From: Terrabacter tumescens
Lineage (GTDB): Bacteria; Actinomycetota; Actinomycetes; Actinomycetales; Dermatophilaceae
NCBI RefSeq assembly: GCF_014646815.1
Contig: NZ_BMNZ01000004.1
Location: 395,103 to 459,102 of the forward strand
Length of the DNA: 64,000 nt
Direction: 5' to 3'
The position numbers and the translations under genes are program-made. Each line of letters starts with the position of its first letter. The stretch's first letter is position 1. The notes under the pieces are model-generated. The model made no database searches and had not been told where the DNA came from. It saw only the letters and a program-made list of their open reading frames with translations. Of the stretch, positions 38,307 to 46,786 are shown in pieces.

Positions 38307-40447
38307 TGGACGGCCTCCAGGCGGACGGCGCACGCCTTGAACTCCGGCATGCGGCTGGTCGGGTCGAGCGCGGCGTGGGTCAGGGAGTTGGCGCGGCCGT
38401 CGCCACCCCAGTGGAACGGGAGGAAGACGACGTCCGGGCGCATGTCGTCGTCCAGGCGCACGACCGCCCGGGTGCGTCCGCGACGGCTCACGACGTCGGT
38501 GGTGCCACCGTCGTCGAGGCCCACGGCGGCAGCGGTGTCGGGGTGCACCTGGACGAACATCTCGCCCGCCGCGGCGGCGAGCTCGTCGACGAGACGGGTC
38601 TGGGCGCCGGACTGGTAGTGCTGCAGCACGCGGCCCGTCGTGGCGACGAGGGGGTAGGCCGCGTCGTCGGCCTCGACGGGGCCGGCGTGGTCGACGGGGA
38701 CGAAGCGTGCGCGACCGCCGCGCGTGGCGAAGCGGTCGAGGAAGAGGCGCGGCGTGCCCTGGGGACGCTCGGTCGAGCACGGCCAGTGCAGGCTCTCGCC
38801 GGCGTCGAGCCGCTCCCACGTCACCGCGGAGTAGTCGGCCGGACCCCCCGCGGAGGCGCGCCGCAGCTCGTCGAAGACGACCCGCGGGTCGGTGGAGAAG
38901 GCTGTGCTGCAACCGATCCGGGCAGCGAGGTCGCTCCAGACGTCGAGCTCGCTGCGGCACCCCTCCGGCGCCGTCAGGGCGCGGCGACGGCGCAGGACCC
39001 GGCCCTCGAGGTTGGTCAACGTGCCCTCCTCCTCGGCCCACTGGAGCACGGGCAGCACGACGTCGGCGACGGCCGCCGTCTCCGACAGCACGAAGTCCGA
39101 CACCACGAGCAGGTCGAGCGCAGCGAGCCGTTCGGTGACGACGCGCGCGTCCGGCGCCGAGACGACGGGGTTGCTGCCGTGGACCATGAGGACCCGGGGT
39201 CCGCCGTCGGTGCCGAGCGCCGACAGCAGCTCGAAGGCGCTCCGGCCGGGACCGGGCAGGTCGGAGGGGTCCACGCCCCACACCGCGGCGACGTGGGCGC
39301 GGGCAGCGGGGTCGTCGATCTTGCGGTAGCCGGGCAGCTGGTCGGCCTTCTGGCCGTGCTCGCGGCCGCCCTGTCCGTTGCCCTGGCCGGTGATCGTGCC
39401 GAAGCCGGTGCCGGGGTTGCCGGGCAGCCCGAGCACGAGCGCCAGGGCGATGAACGCGGTCACCGTGTCGGTGCCACTCGCGTGCTGCTCGCTGCCGCGG
39501 GCGGACAGGATGTAGGCGCCCCGCTCGGTGTCACGCGCGCGGGCCAGCGCGGCGACGGTGGCCCGCATCGTCGTGACCGCGACACCCGTGACGCGTTCGA
39601 CGCGCTCCGGGAGCCACTGCGCCGCAACGGCCCACACGTCCTCGAAGCCGGAGGTGCGCTCGTCGACGAAGCGGCGGTCGGCATACCCCTCGGTGACCGC
39701 GAGGTGGAGCAGGCCGAGGGCGAGGGCGGCGTCGGTGCCCGGCCGCAGCTGCAGGTGCAGGCCACCGCCGTCCAGGGCCTTGGCGGCCGTCGGGGTCAGG
39801 CGTGGGTCGGCGACCATGAGGCCGCCTGCGTCGGCTGCCCGCACGAGGTGGGTGAGGAAGGGCGGCATCGTCTCGGCGGGGTTGGCGCCGAGCAGCAGCA
39901 CCGCGTGAGCCGAGCCGATGTCGGTGACGGGGAAGGGGAGTCCGCGGTCGAGCCCGAAGCACCGGATCCCCGCCGCGGCGGCCGAGCTCATGCACCAGCG
40001 ACCGTTGTAGTCGATCTGGCTCGTCCGCAGCGCGACCCGCGCGAACTTGCCCAGCTGGTAGGCCTTCTCGTTGGTCAGGCCGCCGCCGCCGAAGACCGCG
40101 ACGGCATCGCGGCCGTATGCCGTCTGCGTCCGCACGAGGGAATCGGCGACGAGGTCGAGGGCCTCGTCCCACGACGCGGGGGCGAGCTCGCCGTCGCGGC
40201 GGACGAGCGGCGTCGTGAGGCGACCGGGGGCGCGGAGCAGCTCCGCGCTCGTCCACCCCTTCTGGCACAGGCCTCCCCGGTTGGTCGGGAAGCGGCGGGG
40301 CGTGACCGTGAGGTCCTCGGCCGTCGACCCGGTCAGCGTCATGGCGCACTGGAGCCCGCAGTAGGCGCAGTGCGTCGCGACACCAGTCCGGTCGGCCGGA
40401 GCGGTCCCGGCGATCGGGCGGGAGGGCGTTCTGAGGTCGGTGGTCAT
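38303..40447 (-). CDS. nasA: Assimilatory nitrate reductase, molybdopterin catalytic subunit
   Basis: 714 aa molybdopterin oxidoreductase. The 4Fe-4S site is Cys27-x2-Cys30-x3-Cys34 ... Cys61 (CAYCGLQC, GGLCQKGW). Mo-bis-MGD binding regions follow, including NGRWCMSSAAAAG, GTGFGTITGQGNGQGGREHGQKADQLPGYR and a C-terminal MGD-binding domain (TTGRVLQHYQSGAQT). There is no signal peptide or Tat motif, which fits a cytoplasmic assimilatory enzyme, and no C-terminal BFD domain, that role being taken by the next gene. It overlaps narK (ATGA). Confidence 0.92.
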   Translation of the reverse strand: MTTDLRTPSRPIAGTAPADRTGVATHCAYCGLQCAMTLTGSTAEDLTVTPRRFPTNRGGLCQKGWTSAELLRAPGRLTTPLVRRDGELAPASWDEALDLVADSLVRTQTAYGRDAVAVFGGGGLTNEKAYQLGKFARVALRTSQIDYNGRWCMSSAAAAGIRCFGLDRGLPFPVTDIGSAHAVLLLGANPAETMPPFLTHLVRAADAGGLMVADPRLTPTAAKALDGGGLHLQLRPGTDAALALGLLHLAVTEGYADRRFVDERTSGFEDVWAVAAQWLPERVERVTGVAVTTMRATVAALARARDTERGAYILSARGSEQHASGTDTVTAFIALALVLGLPGNPGTGFGTITGQGNGQGGREHGQKADQLPGYRKIDDPAARAHVAAVWGVDPSDLPGPGRSAFELLSALGTDGGPRVLMVHGSNPVVSAPDARVVTERLAALDLLVVSDFVLSETAAVADVVLPVLQWAEEEGTLTNLEGRVLRRRRALTAPEGCRSELDVWSDLAARIGCSTAFSTDPRVVFDELRRASAGGPADYSAVTWERLDAGESLHWPCSTERPQGTPRLFLDRFATRGGRARFVPVDHAGPVEADDAAYPLVATTGRVLQHYQSGAQTRLVDELAAAAGEMFVQVHPDTAAAVGLDDGGTTDVVSRRGRTRAVVRLDDDMRPDVVFLPFHWGGDGRANSLTHAALDPTSRMPEFKACAVRLEAVQ

Positions 40448-41928
40448 CGGCGGTAGCGCACCTTGGTGAGGACGGCGGCGCCGACGTAGAAGAGGGTGAA
40501 GACGACGAACGCGGCCGTGGCCGACTTCGCCGCGCCCTGGTACGACGCGCGCAGGCCGAGGTTGATGAGGACGCCGCCGAGGGCGCCGATGGCGCCGGCG
40601 ATGCCGATGAGGGCCCCGGACATCGAGCGCGACCAGGCGGCTCGCTCGACGGCGGGGCCGGGGATGGCGGCGGACTTCGTCTCGAAGAGCGCGGGGATCA
40701 TCTTGTAGACCGAGCCGTTGCCGATGCCGGAGAGGACGAAGAGCAGGACGAAGCCGCCGATGAGCCCGGTCAGCTGGAGGCCGGTCGCCGCGCCGGAGGT
40801 GACGTCGTCGGAGCGGGCCGCGAGCGTGACGAGCACGCCGGCAACGGCCATCCCGACGAAGGTCCACAGCGTCACGGCGGCGCCGCCCCGACGGTCGGCG
40901 AGCTTGCCGCCCCAGACCCGGCTGACCGACCCGAGCAGCGGGCCGACGAAGGCGATCTGGGCGGCGTGCAGGCTCGCGGCTGCCGTCTGGGCGGGTGTCG
41001 GCGCCGCGCCGCCGGTGAGGCCGGCGAGGAAGGTCTGGTTGAGCACCTGGCCGAAGGCGAAGCCGAAGCCGATGAACGAGCCGAACGTGCCGATGTAGAG
41101 CAGCGAGATGACCCAGGCGTCGGCGTGCCGCAGCACCTCGAGCATCGCCCTGGGATTGGCCGTCTGGTGGTCGAGGTTGTCCATGAAGCAGGCGGCGCCG
41201 ATGCTCGCGACGGCGAGCAGCACGAGGTAGACGGCGCAGACGACCTCGGGGCGGCGGTTGCCGAGCGTCGCGATGACGAGCAGGCCGACGAGCTGGACGA
41301 CGGGGACCCCGATGTTGCCGCCGCCCGCGTTGAGCCCGAGGGCCCAGCCCTTCATCCGCTGCGGGTAGAAGGCGTTGATGTTCGTCATCGACGAGGCGAA
41401 GTTGCCGCCGCCCAGACCCGCGAGGCCGGCCACGAGCAGGAAGGTCGTCAGCGAGTGGCCAGGGTTGACCATGAGCCACCACGTCAGGACCGTCGGCACG
41501 AGCAGCGCGAAGCCGCTGACGATGGCCCAGTTGCGCCCGCCGAAGAAGGCCGTCGCCATCGTGTAGGGCACCCGCAGGACGGCACCGACGAGCGTCGGGA
41601 CCGCGACGAGGAAGAACTTGTCGGCCGGGGTGAAGCCGTAGACGGCCTGCGGCATGAAGAGCACCATCACCGACCAGATCGACCAGATCGAGAAGCCGAT
41701 GTGCTCGGTCGCGACCGACCAGACGAGGTTGCGGCGGGCGATGCGGCTGTTGCCGGCCTCCCACGCAGCGGTGTCCTCGGGGTCCCAGTCGCGGATGACG
41801 CGCGACCTCGGCGCCGTGAGCTGACGGAAGCGGCTCGGGGTCTCCGGGACGAGGGTCGGCGTGCTGGAGGGTGCGGCGACGCTGCCGTTCGTGCTGGTGC
41901 CGGTGCTGTTTCCGGTGGTGGTGCTCAC
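40444..41928 (-). CDS. narK: NarK-type nitrate/nitrite transporter
   Basis: 494 aa major-facilitator protein with about 12 membrane helices. The nitrate signature appears in GLAGLGGGNFASSMTNINAFYPQRMKGWALGLNAGGGNIGVP, and a second one in GSVYKMIPALF. The N-terminus is Thr/Ser-rich, about 60 residues. The GTG at 41928 has GAGGAGG upstream. It is the first gene of a five-gene operon (narK, nasA, FAD reductase, nirB, nirD), and a GlnR-like array precedes the promoter. Confidence 0.93.
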   Translation of the reverse strand: MSTTTGNSTGTSTNGSVAAPSSTPTLVPETPSRFRQLTAPRSRVIRDWDPEDTAAWEAGNSRIARRNLVWSVATEHIGFSIWSIWSVMVLFMPQAVYGFTPADKFFLVAVPTLVGAVLRVPYTMATAFFGGRNWAIVSGFALLVPTVLTWWLMVNPGHSLTTFLLVAGLAGLGGGNFASSMTNINAFYPQRMKGWALGLNAGGGNIGVPVVQLVGLLVIATLGNRRPEVVCAVYLVLLAVASIGAACFMDNLDHQTANPRAMLEVLRHADAWVISLLYIGTFGSFIGFGFAFGQVLNQTFLAGLTGGAAPTPAQTAAASLHAAQIAFVGPLLGSVSRVWGGKLADRRGGAAVTLWTFVGMAVAGVLVTLAARSDDVTSGAATGLQLTGLIGGFVLLFVLSGIGNGSVYKMIPALFETKSAAIPGPAVERAAWSRSMSGALIGIAGAIGALGGVLINLGLRASYQGAAKSATAAFVVFTLFYVGAAVLTKVRYRR

Positions 41929-41980
41929 GGGGTTCCTCCTCGGGAGGCGGGTCGGGGGCCGCTGCGAGAGCGTGGCGCCC

Positions 41981-41986
41981 ACGCTA
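41981..41986 (-). promoter_or_regulatory. -10 box (TAGCGT) for the narK-nirD operon
   Basis: TAGCGT on the minus strand, 53 nt before the narK start and about 33 nt downstream of the nearest GlnR-like half-site. Confidence 0.45.
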
Positions 41987-42018
41987 GGAAGCCGGTGTTG
42001 CGCCACGTCCGGCCCGGT

Positions 42019-42045
42019 GTGACACCTCCGTTACGTCTGCCTCAC
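42019..42045 (-). promoter_or_regulatory. GlnR/NnaR-like triple half-site upstream of narK
   Basis: Read on the minus strand: GTGAG-n6-GTAAC-n6-GTCAC, three half-sites 11 nt apart (plus strand 42041-42045, 42030-42034, 42019-42023). This matches the GTnAC-n6-GnnAC spacing of GlnR boxes and lies upstream of the -10 box where an activator would bind. Confidence 0.6.
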
Positions 42046-42135
42046 GGGGGTCCGGCGCGGCCGTGAGGTCCCGCACGACGGCCCACCGTCGCACCCTCAC
42101 GGGCCACCGGCGGCGGCGTGAGGCGGCCTGCCGCG

Positions 42136-42141
42136 TAGGCT
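42136..42141 (+). promoter_or_regulatory. -10 box (TAGGCT) for a leaderless hydrolase mRNA
   Basis: TAGGCT lies 7 nt before the ATG at 42149, without a ribosome site. Confidence 0.6.
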
Positions 42142-42148
42142 CCGGGGC

Positions 42149-42979
42149 ATGACGTCGGCTCCCGACCAGGCCTCGCTCAGCACCCTGTCCGTGGGCAGCG
42201 CAGGGCCACGGATCGCCTTCCTGCACGGGCTCTTCGGCCAGGGCCGCAACTGGAACCAGATCGCCAAGGCGGTGAGCGGTCCCGACGGCACCGATGCGCG
42301 CTGCCTGCTCGTCGACCTGCCCGACCACGGCCGCTCGCCGTGGTCGCAGGAGTTCTCCCTCGACGCGTACGCCGATGCCGTGGCCGCGACGCTGCGCGCG
42401 GCGGGCGAAGGGGAGCGCTGGGCGGTCGTCGGCCACTCGCTCGGGGGCAAGGTCGCCATGGTGCTCGCGCTGCGCCACCCCGAGCTCGTCGAGCGGCTCG
42501 TCGTCGTCGACATCGCGCCCAAGGGCTACGGCTCGCTCGAGCGATTCGAGGGCTACATCCGCGAGATGCAGGCACTGCCGCTCGCCGAGCTGACGAGCCG
42601 TGGCGACGCCGAGGCGCGGTTCGCCGAGCCCGACCCCGGCGTCAAGGCGTTCCTGCTGCAGAACCTGCGCCGGCACGGCCAGTCGTGGCGCTGGCAGGTC
42701 AACCTCGACCTCATCGCGGGCGACGCGGCGCTCGGGGTGGACTCACACATCGCGGACTGGCCCGACGCCGTCGACGAGCTCCCGCCCTACGAAGGACCCG
42801 TCCTCTGGGTCGCCGGCGGTGACTCGCGCTACGTCAAGCGCGAGGACGGCGACCGCATGCGGCGGCACTTCCCGCGGACCCGCCTGTTCACCATCAAGGG
42901 GGCCGGGCACTGGGTGCACACGGACGCGCCCGAGATCATCGTCACCGCCCTGCGCCGCTTCGTCGCCGACCCCGCCTGA
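42149..42979 (+). CDS. Alpha/beta hydrolase
   Basis: 276 aa alpha/beta-hydrolase fold. The oxyanion motif is HGLFGQGRNW, the nucleophile Ser97 in GHSLGG, and the catalytic His about 254 in KGAGHWVHTD. It is closest in pattern to YbfF-type acyl esterases, but the substrate is unknown. It diverges from the narK operon and probably has a leaderless mRNA. Confidence 0.88.
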   Translation: MTSAPDQASLSTLSVGSAGPRIAFLHGLFGQGRNWNQIAKAVSGPDGTDARCLLVDLPDHGRSPWSQEFSLDAYADAVAATLRAAGEGERWAVVGHSLGGKVAMVLALRHPELVERLVVVDIAPKGYGSLERFEGYIREMQALPLAELTSRGDAEARFAEPDPGVKAFLLQNLRRHGQSWRWQVNLDLIAGDAALGVDSHIADWPDAVDELPPYEGPVLWVAGGDSRYVKREDGDRMRRHFPRTRLFTIKGAGHWVHTDAPEIIVTALRRFVADPA

Positions 42980-43004
42980 CGGCATACGCCCCCCAGCTCC
43001 ACCC

Positions 43005-43074
43005 ACCGAACGCAGCGTTCGGTCGCGAACGCTGCGTTAGAGCACTGAGTTCGCGACCGAACGCGGCGTTCGGT
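43005..43074. repeat. Nested palindromes between hydrolase and response-regulator genes
   Basis: Two palindromes of ACCGAACG-n3-CGTTCGGT (43005-43023, 43056-43074) sit on either side of an AACGCTGCGTT that is the inverse of 43009-43019. A 14-bp inverted repeat links 43016-43029 with 43050-43063. The region can fold in at least two alternative ways; it lies between convergent genes, so termination is the simplest role. Confidence 0.8.
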
Positions 43075-43110
43075 CGGGAAGTGGGGGAGGGGGACAGAGG
43101 GGAGGGGCGC

Positions 43111-43815
43111 TCAGAGGAGGCGGCGGCCCATCGCCCAGGCGGTCAGCTCGTGCCGGCTGCTGAGCTGGAGCTTGCGCAGCACCGAGCTGACGTGGGTCTC
43201 GACGGTCTTGACGGAGATGAAGAGCTCCTTCGCGACCTCCTTGTACTGGTAGCCGCGCGCAATGAGGCGCATCACCTCGCGCTCGCGGGCCGAGAGCCGG
43301 TCGAGCTCCTCGTCGATCTCGGCGACCTCGCCCGCCGCCGCGCCGAACGCGTCGAGCACGAAGCCGGCCAGGCGCGGGCTGAAGACGGCGTCGCCGTCGG
43401 CCACGCGCCCGATCGCGGTGAGCAGCTCCTCTGCGTTGATCGTCTTGGTGACGTAGCCGCGGGCACCGGCCCGGATGACGGCGATGACGTCCTCGGCAGC
43501 GTCGGACACCGACAGCGCGAGGAAGCGCACGGGCACGCCCGCCTGCGACTGCACGGCCGTGCACGCGCGGATGACGTCCGCGCCGCCGTGACCGTCGCCA
43601 CCGGGCAGGTGGACGTCGAGGAGCACGACGTCGGGCTGCTGCTCCTTGATGACCTGCACGGCCGACTCGACGGCTCCCGCCTCGCCGGCGATCTCGAGCG
43701 TGAAGGCGCCGTTGCGCGGCGTCGCCGAGAGGGAGGTCAGCTCGGCGCGGACGCCGGTGCGGAACATGTGGTGGTCGTCGACGATGACGATGCGGATGGT
43801 CCGCGGGTCGGTCAT
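43111..43815 (-). CDS. LuxR/NarL-family response regulator
   Basis: 234 aa. The receiver domain has the acidic pair in VIVDDHH, the phosphoacceptor Asp67 (VVLLDVHLPGGDG) and the Lys in GYVTKTINAEE. The C-terminal LuxR helix-turn-helix is LSAREREVMRLIARGYQYKEVAKELFISVKTVETHVSSVLRKL. It overlaps the upstream kinase gene by 4 nt (ATGA) and is its cognate regulator. By analogy to PspC-linked systems it probably responds to envelope stress (inference). Confidence 0.93.
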   Translation of the reverse strand: MTDPRTIRIVIVDDHHMFRTGVRAELTSLSATPRNGAFTLEIAGEAGAVESAVQVIKEQQPDVVLLDVHLPGGDGHGGADVIRACTAVQSQAGVPVRFLALSVSDAAEDVIAVIRAGARGYVTKTINAEELLTAIGRVADGDAVFSPRLAGFVLDAFGAAAGEVAEIDEELDRLSAREREVMRLIARGYQYKEVAKELFISVKTVETHVSSVLRKLQLSSRHELTAWAMGRRLL

Positions 43816-45299
43816 GAAGCCTGCTCCTGGGTCTGGGGGTCCGGCGTGCTGCCGGGGGTGGGTTGCGATCTCGGGTCGGCGGGCGGCGTTGCGGCAGAGG
43901 GCTGCTCGGGCTCGACCGGCTGCCGGACGGGCAGGCGCAGCTCGACCTCCGTGCCGTCGGTGCGGCGTCGGATGCGGGCCGTGCCGCCGTGGCGCTCCAT
44001 GCGCCCGATGATCGACTCGCGCACGCCGGCACGGTCGTCGGGCACGGTGTCGAGGTCGAAACCGGCGCCGTGGTCGCGCACGAACGCCTCGACGGCGTCG
44101 GGGCCGACCTCGACGTAGGTGCTGACGGGCGGGCTCGCGTGGCGCACGGCGTTCCACGTGGCCTCGCGGACCGCCTTGACGAGGGCGTCGAGGTGCTCGT
44201 CCATCGGCCGGTCGCCGGTGACGACGAGCTGCACGGGCACGCCGTGGAGGTCCTCGACCTCGCCCATGGCGGCGGTCAGCGCCGCGCCGAGCGTGCCGGC
44301 GCGGGCGTCCTCGTCGTAGAGGTAGCTGCGCAGCTGGCGCTCCTGCGCGCGGGCGAGGCGGGCCACCGTCGCGGCGTCGCCGGACTGGCGCTGGATCAGG
44401 GCGAGCGTCTGGAGCACGGAGTCGTGCAGGTGGGCGGCGATGTCGGCGCGCTCGGTGGCACGGATGCGCGCCGCCTGCTCGACGCGCAGGTTGCTCCACA
44501 GCCGCAGGATCCACGGCGCCGACAGCACGGCGACGCCGACGAGCGCGGCGAGCACGGCGCCGGCGACCTGCCACAGCTCGGTGAGGTTCGTGCCGCGCAC
44601 GAGCAGCCCGACGAGCCCGAGGATCGTCAGGCCGAGGCCGACGACGAGCCAGATCCAGCGGACCGGGCGCCGCGCGCCGAGGGTGTCGGTGTCGTCGAGC
44701 TGGGACCAGAAGAAGATCGCGCCGATGACGATGGCGACGACGGGCAGGATCACCTCGGCGTGCACGTCGAGGCCGGCGCTGCCGAGCCACAGCGCGCCCG
44801 CGACGGCGAGGGCCGCGACGCCGAGGAGGGTGATGAGCACGGCCTGGTTGCCGCTGCGCAGCCACGTGCGCAGGCTGGCCAGGTCGACGTGGTGCCGGAC
44901 GCTCGACGAGCCCGTGCCTGCCGTGGTCGAGGTGGTCGAGGTGGTCGAGCCGGTCGAGCTGGTCGGCGTGCTGACGGGGGAGAGGGGGTCGGTCGGGGCC
45001 GCGGGGTCCACGGTGCCGACCTCGCGCATCGTCGCCCAGAGGAAGACGTAGACGGCCAGGCCCGCGCCGAAGGGGATGCTCGTCAGCACGAGCGCGACAC
45101 GAACGGCGACGACGGGGATCCCCAGGTGGTCGGCGAGGCCCTTGGCGACCCCGGCGATGACCTTGCCCTCCCGCTGGCGCACGAGCGGGGGCCGCGGCGT
45201 CGTCCGCCACGACGCTCCCGGTGCTTCCGGGGGTCCCGTGGGACGCGCGGGGCCCGTTCCGTTCTCGTATGCCGTCTGCACCGTTCCATACTCACCCAC
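43812..45299 (-). CDS. PspC-domain sensor histidine kinase
   Basis: 495 aa. Residues about 35-95 are a PspC domain (REGKVIAGVAKGLADHLGIPVVAVRVALVL ... VYVFLWATM). A Ser/Thr linker, further membrane helices (about 153-260), then a HisKA_3 kinase follow, with the phospho-His about 292 in IAAHLHDSVLQTLALIQ and the ATP-binding N box in REATWNAVRHA and DHGAGFD. The Pro-rich tail is disordered. It is divergent from a second PspC protein, so the three or four genes here probably form one envelope-stress module. Confidence 0.9.
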   Translation of the reverse strand: MGEYGTVQTAYENGTGPARPTGPPEAPGASWRTTPRPPLVRQREGKVIAGVAKGLADHLGIPVVAVRVALVLTSIPFGAGLAVYVFLWATMREVGTVDPAAPTDPLSPVSTPTSSTGSTTSTTSTTAGTGSSSVRHHVDLASLRTWLRSGNQAVLITLLGVAALAVAGALWLGSAGLDVHAEVILPVVAIVIGAIFFWSQLDDTDTLGARRPVRWIWLVVGLGLTILGLVGLLVRGTNLTELWQVAGAVLAALVGVAVLSAPWILRLWSNLRVEQAARIRATERADIAAHLHDSVLQTLALIQRQSGDAATVARLARAQERQLRSYLYDEDARAGTLGAALTAAMGEVEDLHGVPVQLVVTGDRPMDEHLDALVKAVREATWNAVRHASPPVSTYVEVGPDAVEAFVRDHGAGFDLDTVPDDRAGVRESIIGRMERHGGTARIRRRTDGTEVELRLPVRQPVEPEQPSAATPPADPRSQPTPGSTPDPQTQEQAS

Positions 45300-45406
45300 C
45301 CCGACCGCTCGGGGCGACCATCCGGGCCCTCTTTGGGGGTCGCGTCAGGGTGCGCTCAGGGTCGACCCTCATGGATGGGCGCCGTCGGGGGGCCCAATCT
45401 GGTGAC

Positions 45407-46786
45407 ATGACGAAAAGCAACGACGCCCCCGGTCAGGGGCACGGCCTCGACGGCCTCTACACCGCGCTGCGACGCCCCGGCATCGTGCGCCAGTCGAACG
45501 GCCGCTGGTTCGCCGGCGTCGCCGCCGGCGTGGCCCGGTGGCTCGGCGTCGACCCGCTCGTCGTCCGGGCGGGCTTCATCCTCTTCTCGATCTTCTTCGG
45601 GATGGGCGTCGCCCTCTACCTCGTGCTGTGGCTGCTCATGCCCGACGAGCGCGGCGAGATCCATGTCGAGCGCGCCCTCAAGCACGGCGAGGGCAGCTCG
45701 GTCTTCCTGCTCGTCATCACGGTGATGGCCGTCCTCGGCGGCGGACCCTGGTGGGGCGGCGACAGCCGCGGCTTCCGCTTCTTCGGCTTCGTGCTCCTCG
45801 TCGTCGGGGCCTGGTGGTTCCTGACCCGCACCGGCACCGGCCGGGAGCTCATGGCGTCGGCGCCCTGGAAGGGCCAGCCGGGCGCCCCGAGCCCGACGGC
45901 AGCTGCCGGAGGCGCCTCCGCGGGCACCCCGGCCGGGACCACGGCCACCGACCCCGTCACCGGTGAACCGATCACGCAGCCCGCCACGGGGGCCGTGCCG
46001 GCAGCGCCACGGCCCCCGACGGCATACGGCTCGACGGGCAACGCGGCGGCCAACGCCGGAGCGACCCTCACCACGCCTCGTCCGCCGGCCCCGACCCCGG
46101 TGCGGGAGCGCACGCCCTCGATCGGCTTCGCCGGTGGGCTGCTCGTCCTGGGCCTCGCCATCGTCACCGCCGTCGTCCTGTCGTCGGTGGCGCTGGCCGC
46201 CGGGTGGCCCGGCAACCACGTCGCCGTCGGAATCGCCTGCGGCCTCGGCGTGCTCGGCCTCGGCATCCTCGTCGCCGGCATCGCCGGCCGCCGCTCGGGA
46301 GGCCTCGCCTTCTTCGCCGTGACCGCCATGATCGCAGCCGCCGCGACCACCGCAGCACCGGTCGGGCTCTCGCAGCCCTGGCAGGTCGGTGACCGCAGCT
46401 ACGCCGTGACCTCCATGACCCCGGCACCCGGCTTCGAGCTCGGCCTCGGCCAGCTCAACGTCGACCTCCGCAACGCGAACTGGCAGGGGACGAGGGGACA
46501 GGACACCGTGAAGACCACCCTCGGCGTCGGCGAGCTCGACCTCGTGGTGCCCGAAGGCGTCAGCGTGGTCGTCAATGCCAGGGCGCGGGCCGGCGAGATC
46601 ATCGCGACGGGTCCGACCGTGGCCGGCGACGGCATGCGCCGGCTCGGGGCCGACCAGCTCCAGCACGAGGGCGCGAACTGGCAGCAGTCGGTGACGTTCG
46701 GACCCACCACGTCGGCCCCCGAGATCGTCGTCGACGCCGAGCTCGGCGTCGGCCAGATCAAGATCACGACGGCCAAGGCGTCATGA
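45407..46786 (+). CDS. PspC-domain membrane protein with C-terminal toast-rack/LiaF-like domain
   Basis: 459 aa. The N-terminal PspC domain (residues about 20-80: RRPGIVRQSNGRWFAGVAAGVARWLGVDPLVVRAGFILFSIFFGMGVALYLVLWLLMP) is followed by two membrane segments, a Pro/Ala/Thr linker and two more. The end is a beta-rich domain (TTLGVGELDLVVPEGVSVVVNARARAGEIIATG) resembling the LiaF/toast-rack family. This order is known for Psp- and Lia-type cell-envelope stress systems. It is divergent from the PspC kinase. A CAATCT hexamer 6 nt before the ATG suggests a leaderless mRNA. Confidence 0.85.
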   Translation: MTKSNDAPGQGHGLDGLYTALRRPGIVRQSNGRWFAGVAAGVARWLGVDPLVVRAGFILFSIFFGMGVALYLVLWLLMPDERGEIHVERALKHGEGSSVFLLVITVMAVLGGGPWWGGDSRGFRFFGFVLLVVGAWWFLTRTGTGRELMASAPWKGQPGAPSPTAAAGGASAGTPAGTTATDPVTGEPITQPATGAVPAAPRPPTAYGSTGNAAANAGATLTTPRPPAPTPVRERTPSIGFAGGLLVLGLAIVTAVVLSSVALAAGWPGNHVAVGIACGLGVLGLGILVAGIAGRRSGGLAFFAVTAMIAAAATTAAPVGLSQPWQVGDRSYAVTSMTPAPGFELGLGQLNVDLRNANWQGTRGQDTVKTTLGVGELDLVVPEGVSVVVNARARAGEIIATGPTVAGDGMRRLGADQLQHEGANWQQSVTFGPTTSAPEIVVDAELGVGQIKITTAKAS

